This document shows, in pieces, positions 42,107-49,591 of a DNA stretch of 64,000 bases. The notes under the pieces were generated by a model, which saw only the letters and a program-made list of their open reading frames with translations, did no database searches and was not told where the DNA came from. This stretch comes from an uncultured Candidatus Melainabacteria bacterium. Lineage in GTDB: Bacteria; Cyanobacteriota; Vampirovibrionia; Gastranaerophilales; Gastranaerophilaceae. Position 1 is the first letter of the stretch, and each line of letters begins with the position of its first letter. Made by a program: the position numbers and the translations under genes. The stretch spans positions 1 to 64,000 of the forward strand of contig CAKVDZ010000006.1 of NCBI GenBank assembly GCA_934728585.1, in the 5' to 3' direction.

Positions 42107-43039
42107 ATGAAAGAACTCGAATTTATAAAAATAATTCAAAATATATTATCGTCTGAACACATAGGCGATGATTGTGCGTATTTAGAGGATTTGGGCATTG
42201 TCGTAACACAAGATAGTCTGGTTGAAGATGTTCATTTTAAACGTGAATTTTCAACACCTTTTCAACTTGGTTACAAGTCTATTGCAGTAAATTTGAGCGA
42301 TATTTATGCATCAGGCGCAGAGGCTAAATACCTTACTGTGTCTTTGTCTTTGCCAAAGGATATTGATACAGAATTTGTAAAAGGCTTTTATGAGGGTGCA
42401 AAATCAGCTTTGAATGGTGCAAAAATTGTCGGTGGAGATATAACAGGTTCTGATAAAATCTTTGTTTCTGTAACCGCTATTGGCGCGACTAAAGACAGAA
42501 AAATTTCATCAAGAAAAAATGCCAAAGTTGGGTATAAAATTATTGTAAATGGTGAACATGGCACTAGTGGTGCAGGTCTTCACGCATTGTTAAACGATGT
42601 GTCAGGGTATGAAACTTTAAAAACAGAACATCTTATGCCTAAAATTTCGTCAAAATTATCGGATAATATTGCTACTACTGCAACGTACGACTATGCTATG
42701 ATGGATTCTTCTGATGGGTTGGCAGATTCCTTGTACAAAATTGCCAAAAATAGTGGCGTTTGCGCCTATGTCGATTTTGACAAAATTCCATATAATAAAG
42801 AAATTGAAAATCTCAGCGGAATTGATTACAAGCAAATGATTTTCTTTGGTGGTGAAGATTACAAATTGGTTTGTGCAATATCAGAAGAAGATTTAAGTAA
42901 AATTAACCCTGATTTTTATACGATTATTGGTGAAATTATTGAAAAAAATGATGAAAATTATCTAAAAATTAATATGAATGATAAAATTTTTAATTTTGAT
43001 GAAAACAAATTGGAAGAAAAATTTTTTAAACATTTTTAA
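42107..43039 (+). CDS. thiL: thiamine-monophosphate kinase
   Basis: 310 residues of the PurM/AIR synthase-like superfamily. The family landmarks are IGDDCAYL near residue 18, VTQDSLVEDVHF, the SIAVNLSDIYASGAEAKYLTVSLSLP block and MMDSSDGLADSL, followed by GGEDYKLV. ThiL phosphorylates thiamine monophosphate to the active cofactor thiamine diphosphate using ATP. No other thiamine gene is present. No Shine-Dalgarno sequence; it has the -10-at-6-nt arrangement. The pseudopilin gene follows after 56 bp. Confidence 0.93.
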   Translation: MKELEFIKIIQNILSSEHIGDDCAYLEDLGIVVTQDSLVEDVHFKREFSTPFQLGYKSIAVNLSDIYASGAEAKYLTVSLSLPKDIDTEFVKGFYEGAKSALNGAKIVGGDITGSDKIFVSVTAIGATKDRKISSRKNAKVGYKIIVNGEHGTSGAGLHALLNDVSGYETLKTEHLMPKISSKLSDNIATTATYDYAMMDSSDGLADSLYKIAKNSGVCAYVDFDKIPYNKEIENLSGIDYKQMIFFGGEDYKLVCAISEEDLSKINPDFYTIIGEIIEKNDENYLKINMNDKIFNFDENKLEEKFFKHF

Positions 43040-43095
43040 TTTGACATTATTTATCAAAACTGTTACGATATTTTCTAAGAAAAGAGGTATTATTA

Positions 43096-43758
43096 ATGAA
43101 TAAATTAAAAGCGTTTACATTAGCAGAAGTTTTACTTGTTGTCGCTATTGTGGGTGTAGTAGCAATATTAACAGTGACAAACGCAACAAATGAGGGTGAT
43201 GAAGCCGAAAGAGTTGTTCAATTAAGACGTTCTCTATCAATTATTGAATCTGGGATTGCATTGGCTACAAATGAAGATGGTCCAATTATTAATTGGGTAT
43301 ATTCAAATGGGAACCTTTTTTCTGGCTTGCAACAACGATTGTTGCCTAGAATGAAGCTAACTAAAAATTGTGGTACTGCTTCTGGTTGTTGGAAAGATGG
43401 TGATAAAGAAATTAATTCAAATGCAAATTATATAAAAGCAATTTTAGCAAATGGAGCTTCTATTGCTATTGAAAAAGCTCCCACTTTGCCTATTTATATT
43501 GATGTAAATGGTCCGAAAAAGGGAAGCACACAACCAGGTGTAGATGTTTTTGGGTTTGAATTAATTGATGCCAATGATGGATTTTTAAGACCAATGGGTG
43601 CGAATGTAGATTCAGATGTTAATTTTAGAAAGTTTTGTGGTGATGACAAGTTATATTGCACAGCATGGGTAATCAAAAATGGTAACATGGATTATCTAAA
43701 ATGCTTAGATGAATTGTCTTGGACTGCAGAAAATGGTAAGACTAATTGTTCAAATTAA
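43096..43758 (+). CDS. prepilin-like protein (pseudopilin)
   Basis: 220 residues. Leader MNKLKA then FTLAEVLLVVAIVGVVAILT, with Glu at +5 of the class III prepilin helix. The helix ends in VTNATN rather than TIPNL, unlike the other two. The globular part keeps YIDVNGPKKGS...GVDVFGFELI and the C-terminal AWVIKNGNMDYLKC...LSW...NC pattern common to all three. GAGG precedes the ATG. The assembly machinery is not in the window. The spacing from thiL suggests its own transcript, ended by the hairpin below. Confidence 0.88.
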   Translation: MNKLKAFTLAEVLLVVAIVGVVAILTVTNATNEGDEAERVVQLRRSLSIIESGIALATNEDGPIINWVYSNGNLFSGLQQRLLPRMKLTKNCGTASGCWKDGDKEINSNANYIKAILANGASIAIEKAPTLPIYIDVNGPKKGSTQPGVDVFGFELIDANDGFLRPMGANVDSDVNFRKFCGDDKLYCTAWVIKNGNMDYLKCLDELSWTAENGKTNCSN

Positions 43759-43797
43759 AAGCTTCTAAACATTAATGTTTAAAAGCTTTTATATATT
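43757..43797. terminator. bidirectional terminator between pseudopilin and fabI
   Basis: AAAAGCTT-C-TAAACATT pairs with AATGTTTA-A-AAGCTTTT (one mismatch), with an AT run on both sides. It lies between two convergent genes. Confidence 0.75.
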
Positions 43798-43815
43798 TAT
43801 TAATCAATATTAATA

Positions 43816-44622
43816 TTATTGAACGTTAGCATTCATTGCTTCGATTTCTCTAATAGAAGCGTGTACTTTGTGGCAACCGCAATCACAGTAAAGAACTTCA
43901 CCAGTTGTACCGCTTGAAAGTGGTGAAGCTAAGAATAAACCAGCGTTTCCAACATCTTCAAGGGTTGTATTTCTGTTAAGAGGTGATTTTAGTGAGATTG
44001 CTTTTAACATATTGCTAAATCCTGAAATACCACTTGCGGCAAGTGTTTTAATAGGGCCAGCAGATAAGCAGTTAACTCTAACACCGTTTTTACCCATATC
44101 CATAGCCAAAAATCTCATTGAAGATTCAAGAGCTGCTTTTGCAACACCCATAATATTGTAGTTTGCAACATACATTTCAGAACCGATGTATGTTAATGCA
44201 AGAACTGAACCTCCCTCATTCATAAGAGGTCTTGCGTTACGGCAAATTGAAACTAAAGAATAAGCGCTTACGCCCATAGCTAAATCCCAACCCTCTCTTG
44301 ATGTATTGATAAATTCACCTTGCAAATCTTCTCTATTTGCGAATGCTACAGCATGAACTACAAAATCTAATTTACCGTAAATTTTTTCACATTCTGCAAA
44401 TACGGCTTGCACTTCGTCTTCTTTGGTAACGTCGCAAGACATTATTAATTTTGAATTCATTTCTTCTGCAATAGGTCTAACACGTTTTTCCATAACTTCG
44501 CCAGCGTATGTAAAAGCAATATCAGCGCCTTCTTCAAATAATCTTTTTGCAATAGCATAAGCTATGCCGTGTTTATTTGAAACACCAAAAATTATACCTT
44601 TTTTACCATTCATAATACTCAT
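43816..44622 (-). CDS. fabI: enoyl-[acyl-carrier-protein] reductase FabI
   Basis: 268 residues, a short-chain dehydrogenase of the FabI subgroup. It has GIIFGVSNKHGIAYAIA at the NADH site, the FabI pattern VVHAVAFANRE, and catalytic Tyr155 with Lys162 in NYNIMGVAKAAL, plus the upstream Tyr145. An extra Cys-rich tail segment (YCDCGCH, about 248-254) is unusual. It performs the last reduction of each fatty acid elongation cycle. AAGGAG precedes the ATG, 11 bp from the end of the UgpC-type gene on the same strand. Confidence 0.95.
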   Translation of the reverse strand: MSIMNGKKGIIFGVSNKHGIAYAIAKRLFEEGADIAFTYAGEVMEKRVRPIAEEMNSKLIMSCDVTKEDEVQAVFAECEKIYGKLDFVVHAVAFANREDLQGEFINTSREGWDLAMGVSAYSLVSICRNARPLMNEGGSVLALTYIGSEMYVANYNIMGVAKAALESSMRFLAMDMGKNGVRVNCLSAGPIKTLAASGISGFSNMLKAISLKSPLNRNTTLEDVGNAGLFLASPLSSGTTGEVLYCDCGCHKVHASIREIEAMNANVQ

Positions 44623-44633
44623 AATTTTTCTCC

Positions 44634-45692
44634 TTAAAGTATTCTTTCTCCTGTATTTTTATCAAAATACAAAAAATCTTTTTCATTTAAATTTAGGTCA
44701 ATGTAATCAACAACATTTTGTTCTGCATTTATTTTAGCACAACATTTATTTTCACCAATATTAAAATAAACGATTTGTTCAGAACCTAAAAGTTCAGTCA
44801 TATCTGTTTTCACGGAAAATTTTATGTGACCTGTTGGATTAACCATATATTCAGGACGAATTCCAACTGTAACTTCGTTTCTGCCGTTCAGTTTTTCAAT
44901 AACGTCTTGTTCTAATTCTATAACTGGATCTTCCATTACAAGAGTGTTATTAATAATTTTACAATCAATAAAATTCATTTGAGGTGAGCCAATAAATCCA
45001 GCTACAAACTTGTTTTGAGGGTTATTGTAAACATTTAATGGGGTATCAACTTGTTGAATTTTACCCTTGTCTAAAATTACAATTCTGTCGCCCATAGTAA
45101 GAGCTTCTGTTTGGTCGTGAGTTACGTAAATAAAGGTTGTTTGAAGCTTTTCGTGTAATTTTTTGATTTCTGCTCTCATTTGCACGCGAAGTTTTGCGTC
45201 CAAATTTGATAAAGGTTCGTCCATCAAAAATACTTTTGGATTTCTTACGATAGCTCTACCTAAAGCCACACGTTGACGTTGACCACCAGAAAGTTGTTTT
45301 GGTTTTCTGTCTAGATATTCTGTTAAATTAAGAATTTCAGCTGCTTCTCGAACTTTTTTGTCGATGATGTTTTTGTCAACTTTACGCATTTTTAAACCAA
45401 AAGCGATATTTTCGTAAACAGTCATGTGTGGATATAGAGCATAACTTTGGAATACAAATGCGATATCTCTATCTTTTGGGTGTACATGGTTAACTTTTTG
45501 GTTGCCAATGTAGATATTACCGCCAGAAATTTCTTCCAAGCCTGCTATCATTCTTAAAATAGTTGATTTTCCACAACCAGATGAACCGACAAGAACAATA
45601 AATTCCTTGTCTTTTATTGTTAAATCAACCCCATCGATTACTTTCTTTTTGTCATAAGCTTTTATGACATTTTCAAGTCTAACTTCACTCAT
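44634..45692 (-). CDS. ugpC: UgpC/MalK-type ABC transporter ATPase
   Basis: 352 residues. ATPase domain with Walker A GSSGCGKST, Q-loop VFQSYALYPHMTV, signature LSGGQRQRVALGRA, Walker B VFLMDEPLSNLDAKLR and switch His in YVTHDQTEA, then the C-terminal OB-fold region of the MalK/UgpC group (about 240-352, with VGIRPEY). Such ATPases energise sugar or glycerol-phosphate importers and are often shared between several systems. No permease or binding protein is encoded nearby, so it is probably the shared, multitask ATPase. Its start overlaps the end of the kinase-like gene by 8 bp. Confidence 0.93.
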   Translation of the reverse strand: MSEVRLENVIKAYDKKKVIDGVDLTIKDKEFIVLVGSSGCGKSTILRMIAGLEEISGGNIYIGNQKVNHVHPKDRDIAFVFQSYALYPHMTVYENIAFGLKMRKVDKNIIDKKVREAAEILNLTEYLDRKPKQLSGGQRQRVALGRAIVRNPKVFLMDEPLSNLDAKLRVQMRAEIKKLHEKLQTTFIYVTHDQTEALTMGDRIVILDKGKIQQVDTPLNVYNNPQNKFVAGFIGSPQMNFIDCKIINNTLVMEDPVIELEQDVIEKLNGRNEVTVGIRPEYMVNPTGHIKFSVKTDMTELLGSEQIVYFNIGENKCCAKINAEQNVVDYIDLNLNEKDFLYFDKNTGERIL

Positions 45693-46839
45693 TTCCTGTT
45701 TGCATTACCTTTTCTGCTGGTATGATTATGTTATAGGTTGTGCCTTGCATAGCTTCTGAATCAACCCACATATTACCTTTTAAAATTCTAATAAGGTTTC
45801 TGTTTGTTGCAAATGCGATAGAGCGCATGATTGCTTTTTTGTTAGGGTTGTCGAGTTGTGTATATGGTTCAAATAAGTTATCCATATCCGCGTCGCTTAT
45901 GCCAAGTCCCATATCTTTGATTGTAATCATCAAAAATGATTTTTCATTTGCATTTTCAAAAGGTACAAGTCCTTTTTCGTTTACCAAATCTAAATCAGGG
46001 TGTTGAACATTTACTGTAATTTCGCCGACGTCTGTTGATTGAACTGCTGTTTCAACAATGTTTTGCAAAATTACTCTTAAAAGAGCTTCATCTGAATAAA
46101 TTGTTCTTTTTATTTCTGATGAAATATTCAAAGATACTGTAATGCCTTTTTCGTTTATTTCAGCTTCATTTGCTTTCAAAACTGAATTTAAAACGTTTAT
46201 TGCATCAAAATAGCTTAGTTTATGTGTAAACAAGTTTGATTCTGATTTTGACAAGTCTAAAATTTTATCAAATAAATATAGTACATCTTGAGAATTTTTG
46301 TTAATGATGTTTATATATTTTTCTTGTTTTTCGTTAACAGCTCCGCCAAGGCCGTCTAAAATTGCTTGTGAGAAGCCTACTACTGATTGAAGTGGTGTTT
46401 TAATTTCGCTTGCAAGTTTTACTAAGAAATTATTTTTATCTCTGTTTACTTTTTTAGAACTTTCATGTTCAACCAAAATGTTTGTAAGTGTTTTATAGCT
46501 TTGAGTGTTATCTCTCATTGAAACCAAGAAGCCCTCGTTTGTGCGTCTTGCAGAAACTTCAAAGAATTTGTCTTTTCCTAAAGAAGATTTTGTTCTTATT
46601 GTGGTTGGTTTTACTGAATCTGCTATTTTTACGATAAAATCCATAGCGTTTTCCAAGATGTCATCAATATAGCCATCTGAAAAGTTTTCTTTGATACTTG
46701 ATAAAGTTTTTTGTGCAAGGTCGTTGCACCACAAAAAACTACCCTGATTGTTTAAAAGTACAACATTATCGGGAAGTTTTGACATTAAATTTTCTTCTTC
46801 TTCTTCCTGTACAAAGAAGTTTTTTATAAAATTAATCAT
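45685..46839 (-). CDS. degenerate histidine kinase (phospho-acceptor histidine replaced)
   Basis: 384 residues, soluble. PAS-like domain (about 20-110, NNQGSFLWCNDLAQKTL), then a HisKA-type helix pair with KLASEIKTPLQSVVGFS and an HATPase domain. In the H box the conserved His is Ser144 (codon AGC). In the ATPase domain the first N-box Asn is kept (NIVETA) but the second is Thr, G1 (DMGLGI) and F (LFEPYTQL) boxes are present, and the G2 GxGLG box is replaced by FATNRNLIRILKG. It thus looks like a pseudokinase or a sensor that acts by binding. No response regulator is adjacent. I use ATG 46839; a GTG six bases upstream is possible. Confidence 0.8.
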   Translation of the reverse strand: MINFIKNFFVQEEEEENLMSKLPDNVVLLNNQGSFLWCNDLAQKTLSSIKENFSDGYIDDILENAMDFIVKIADSVKPTTIRTKSSLGKDKFFEVSARRTNEGFLVSMRDNTQSYKTLTNILVEHESSKKVNRDKNNFLVKLASEIKTPLQSVVGFSQAILDGLGGAVNEKQEKYINIINKNSQDVLYLFDKILDLSKSESNLFTHKLSYFDAINVLNSVLKANEAEINEKGITVSLNISSEIKRTIYSDEALLRVILQNIVETAVQSTDVGEITVNVQHPDLDLVNEKGLVPFENANEKSFLMITIKDMGLGISDADMDNLFEPYTQLDNPNKKAIMRSIAFATNRNLIRILKGNMWVDSEAMQGTTYNIIIPAEKVMQTGNE

Positions 46840-46973
46840 AAACACCTACTTTTTTAGTATAGCATAGACCTGTATTTTAGCAAGTATTAGCCTTACAGCC
46901 CCTATTTTAAAGGCTTTTGTTAACTATTGTTACATTAGCTTAGAATGACTAGCAAAAAAAATTTTTTTTGGAT

Positions 46974-47002
46974 TTGAAACATAATACATAGTATGCTAAA
47001 AT
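46974..47002 (+). promoter_or_regulatory. promoter of the 47021 gene
   Basis: TTGAAA (46974-46979), a 17-nt spacer and TAAAAT (46997-47002), the latter preceded by TGC, an extended -10. The next gene has a normal GGAG Shine-Dalgarno sequence, so this is a conventional leader. Confidence 0.7.
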
Positions 47003-47020
47003 AAATTACGGAGATATATA

Positions 47021-47362
47021 ATGAGTGAATTTGAGAATATTAATGCAATAAGATTTCAAAAAATCGATATAAAGCGTGAAAAATCTAAAAAATCGCCTGC
47101 TCCTGAGGGTAGCAACGATATTGAATATACTGATTTTTCTAACCCTAAAGCCGAATCTTTAGGTCGTTCTCAAGTTACAACTCCAGATAATATTGAGGGT
47201 GATGTTAAGTTCATGATGAAGAACCCTGATAAGGTTGTGCAAGCAAATATTTTCTTTGATAGTGCATACGAATTGTTAAAAAGAGAGAACGAGGAACGCG
47301 CTTACGAAAAAGCTGCTCAAATGACACAAGCATTCAAAGATGAATTTTTGGTATTGAGATAA
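47021..47362 (+). CDS. small soluble protein of unknown function
   Basis: 113 residues, not recognised. The first 65 residues are Lys/Ser/Asn-rich and probably disordered, followed by a helical part (about 66-113, VVQANIFFDSAYELLKRENEERAYEKAAQ). No membrane segment or catalytic motif. It has a good promoter and a GGAG Shine-Dalgarno sequence 7 nt from the ATG, which together support a real gene. It stands alone between the kinase-like gene and the GGGtGRT gene. Confidence 0.65.
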   Translation: MSEFENINAIRFQKIDIKREKSKKSPAPEGSNDIEYTDFSNPKAESLGRSQVTTPDNIEGDVKFMMKNPDKVVQANIFFDSAYELLKRENEERAYEKAAQMTQAFKDEFLVLR

Positions 47363-47495
47363 TTTAGTGAGCGGTGAATTGAGTTTTGACAGACAATAAG
47401 ACTGTTAGCAATTAGGTCTGCAAGTCATAAACATTTAAGCCGATAAGTCGATTTATATTAAAATGACATTTTGAATATAAATGAACTTAAAGTCT

Positions 47496-47533
47496 AAAAA
47501 ATAGGCGGAGCCTTTTGGCTCCGCCTATTTTTT
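47496..47533 (-). terminator. strong terminator after the GGGtGRT gene
   Basis: A6-TAGGCGGAGCC pairs with GGCTCCGCCTA-T6 (17 bp) around TTTT, a symmetrical hairpin that can work in both directions. Confidence 0.9.
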
Positions 47534-47556
47534 CTTATTTATTTGTACTAGTTAGC

Positions 47557-48558
47557 TTAAGCCATAGCTTTTGCAACTGCAACGGCACATGCAACTGTTG
47601 CACCTACCATTGGGTTGTTACCCATACCGATTACACCCATCATTTCTACGTGAGCAGGAACTGATGAAGAACCAGCGAATTGAGCATCACCGTGCATTCT
47701 ACCCATTGTATCTGTCATACCATAAGATGCAGGACCTGCTGCAACGTTATCTGGGTGAAGTGTTCTACCTGTACCACCACCTGATGCTACTGAGAAGTAT
47801 TTTCTACCATTTTCCCAGCACCATTTTTTGTAAGTACCTGCAACAGGGTGTTGGAAACGAGTTGGGTTAGTTGAGTTACCTGTAATAGAAACATCAACAC
47901 CCTCTTTAATCATGATTGCAACACCTTCGTTAACATCATCTGCACCGTAGCATCTTACTTGTGCTCTTTCGCCGTTTGAGAATGCTTTTTCGCTAACGAT
48001 TTTTAATTCGCCTGTTTTGTAATCATATTCAGTTTCTACTGATGTGAAACCGTTGATTCTTGAGATGATGTAAGCTGCGTCTTTACCTAAACCGTTTAAG
48101 ATTACTCTTAAAGGTTCTTTTCTAACTTTGTTAGCGTTTCTTGCAATACCAATAGCGCCTTCTGCAGCTGCGAATGATTCGTGACCAGCTAAGAAGCAGA
48201 AACATTTTGTTTCTTCTCTTAACAACATAGCACCTAAGTTACCGTGACCGATACCTACTTGTCTTCTGTCACCTACTGAACCAGGAACTGCAAATGCTTG
48301 CAAGCCTAAACCGATTGTTTCAGCTACATCTGCTGCGTTTTTAATACCTTTTTTGATTGCAATTGCGCAACCTAATGTGTATGCCCATGATGCGTTATCA
48401 AATGCGATTGGTTGAATACCTTTTACAATAGCATCAACATCAATACCTTTTGATAAGCATAAATCACGAGCTTCTTCTAGTGATTTAAAACCATATTCTG
48501 GTAAAACTTTATCTAAAGTTGCTTGACGTCTGTCTTGTCCTTCAAATTTTACTGTCAT
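47557..48558 (-). CDS. GGGtGRT family protein
   Basis: 333 residues. ASGGGTGRTLHPDNVAAGPA near residue 265 gives the family its name, with further conserved GIGHGNLGAMLLR and CFCFLAGHESFAAAEGAIG. The family is of unknown function and is often found beside an Fe-S cluster assembly scaffold gene, as here at 48778. The order and shared strand suggest one operon, although a GC-rich repeat and a short palindromic repeat separate them. AAGGA precedes the ATG. The tail (AHVEMMGVIGMGNNPMVGA) resembles the family. Confidence 0.9.
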   Translation of the reverse strand: MTVKFEGQDRRQATLDKVLPEYGFKSLEEARDLCLSKGIDVDAIVKGIQPIAFDNASWAYTLGCAIAIKKGIKNAADVAETIGLGLQAFAVPGSVGDRRQVGIGHGNLGAMLLREETKCFCFLAGHESFAAAEGAIGIARNANKVRKEPLRVILNGLGKDAAYIISRINGFTSVETEYDYKTGELKIVSEKAFSNGERAQVRCYGADDVNEGVAIMIKEGVDVSITGNSTNPTRFQHPVAGTYKKWCWENGRKYFSVASGGGTGRTLHPDNVAAGPASYGMTDTMGRMHGDAQFAGSSSVPAHVEMMGVIGMGNNPMVGATVACAVAVAKAMA

Positions 48559-48601
48559 TTTATCTTTCCTTTTTAATTAATTTTGTATTAACTATTTTTT
48601 A

Positions 48602-48630
48602 TTTGTCGTACCGCGCATGTTGCGGTATCT
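48602..48630. repeat. short palindromic repeat
   Basis: TTTGTCGTACCGCGCATGTT followed by GCGGTATCT. TACCGC and GCGGTA form a perfect 6-bp stem. This is the second copy of the element at 11571-11599, again between two genes transcribed leftward. Confidence 0.65.
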
Positions 48631-48660
48631 ACATAATTTGCAAATTCAAAATCCGCCGTC

Positions 48661-48780
48661 TTGGATTATTGCTTCACTCGGACATGTCGCTCATTTCACT
48701 GTCGTTGTCATTCGCTATGTCCTCGCTACTTCGGGTTGGGTTCGCTTCGCTCACACGGCACCCTACGCAAAATCCGCTTA
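48661..48780. repeat. GC-rich interspersed repeat, copy R5
   Basis: Close match to 16128-16232 in the same orientation (TTGGATTATTGCTTCACTCG, CATTCGCTATGTCCTCGCTA) and to the reverse complement of 5707-5815. A short part of the centre is replaced (GGTTGGGTTCGC, CACACGGCACC). Its last bases coincide with the stop codon of the Fe-S scaffold gene. Confidence 0.85.
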
Positions 48781-49479
48781 TTCCTTACGTGGATCTACGT
48801 ATTTAACAGCATCTGCAAATCTGCCGTAAGTACCAATGTTTTTGTCGTATGCTTCTTGAGGATTCATGCCTTTTTTGATAGCGTCCATGAATTTACCTAA
48901 GTTGATGAATTGGTAACCGATAACTTCGTTATTTTCGTCTAAACCAAGTTGTAAGATGTAACCTTCTGTTAATTGTAAGTATCTAACACCTTTTTGTTTA
49001 GTTGAGTGGATTGTACCACACATAGAGCATAAGCCTTTACCTAAGTCTTCTAAACCAGCACCAACTGGTAAACCGTTTTCAGAGAATGCTGATTGAGTTC
49101 TACCATAAACGATTTGTAAGAATAATTCTCTCATAGCAACGTTGATAGCGTCACAAACTAAGTCTGTGTTTAATGCTTCTAAAATTGTTTTACCTGGAAG
49201 GATTTCACCAGCCATAGCTGCTGAGTGAGTCATACCAGAACAACCAATAGTTTCAACTAATGCTTCTTGAATGACACCTTCTTTAACGTTCAAAGTTAAT
49301 TTGCAAGTACCTTGTTGAGGTGCACAGCAACCACAACCGTGAGTTAAACCTGAAATATCTTTGATTTCTTTACATTTTGTCCATTCTCCCTCTTGTGGAA
49401 TAGGTGCAGGCACGCCTTTTACACCTCTTTTTATAGGACACATTTCTTCTACTTCTTTTGTGATTTGAATATCTTTCAT
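48778..49479 (-). CDS. iron-sulfur cluster assembly scaffold protein (NifU-like)
   Basis: 233 residues. The NifU/IscU-like core includes SGLTHGCGCCAPQQGTCK, with several cysteines, and VETIGCSGMTHSAAMAGEIL, then CDAINVAMREL and LCSMCGTIHSTKQ. Such proteins hold nascent Fe-S clusters. GGAGG 4 nt before ATG 49479 fixes the start; an open frame extending upstream to 49686 has no signal and would run into the divergent gene. It is the upstream gene of the GGGtGRT pair. Its stop codon is within the edge of repeat R5. Confidence 0.9.
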   Translation of the reverse strand: MKDIQITKEVEEMCPIKRGVKGVPAPIPQEGEWTKCKEIKDISGLTHGCGCCAPQQGTCKLTLNVKEGVIQEALVETIGCSGMTHSAAMAGEILPGKTILEALNTDLVCDAINVAMRELFLQIVYGRTQSAFSENGLPVGAGLEDLGKGLCSMCGTIHSTKQKGVRYLQLTEGYILQLGLDENNEVIGYQFINLGKFMDAIKKGMNPQEAYDKNIGTYGRFADAVKYVDPRKE

Positions 49480-49591
49480 GTTTCCTCCAATAATATTCTT
49501 AACATGTAATATTATATAACAAAAAAATTTTGCTTGTGTATATATATTTTTTATAGTAATATTTGTAACAGAGTAGTTAGGAGAAATTTTA

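Noticed and set aside
48519..48900. Plus-strand frames of 70-95 codons near the Fe-S scaffold gene
   Set aside because: They are antisense to the scaffold gene or lie inside repeat R5.
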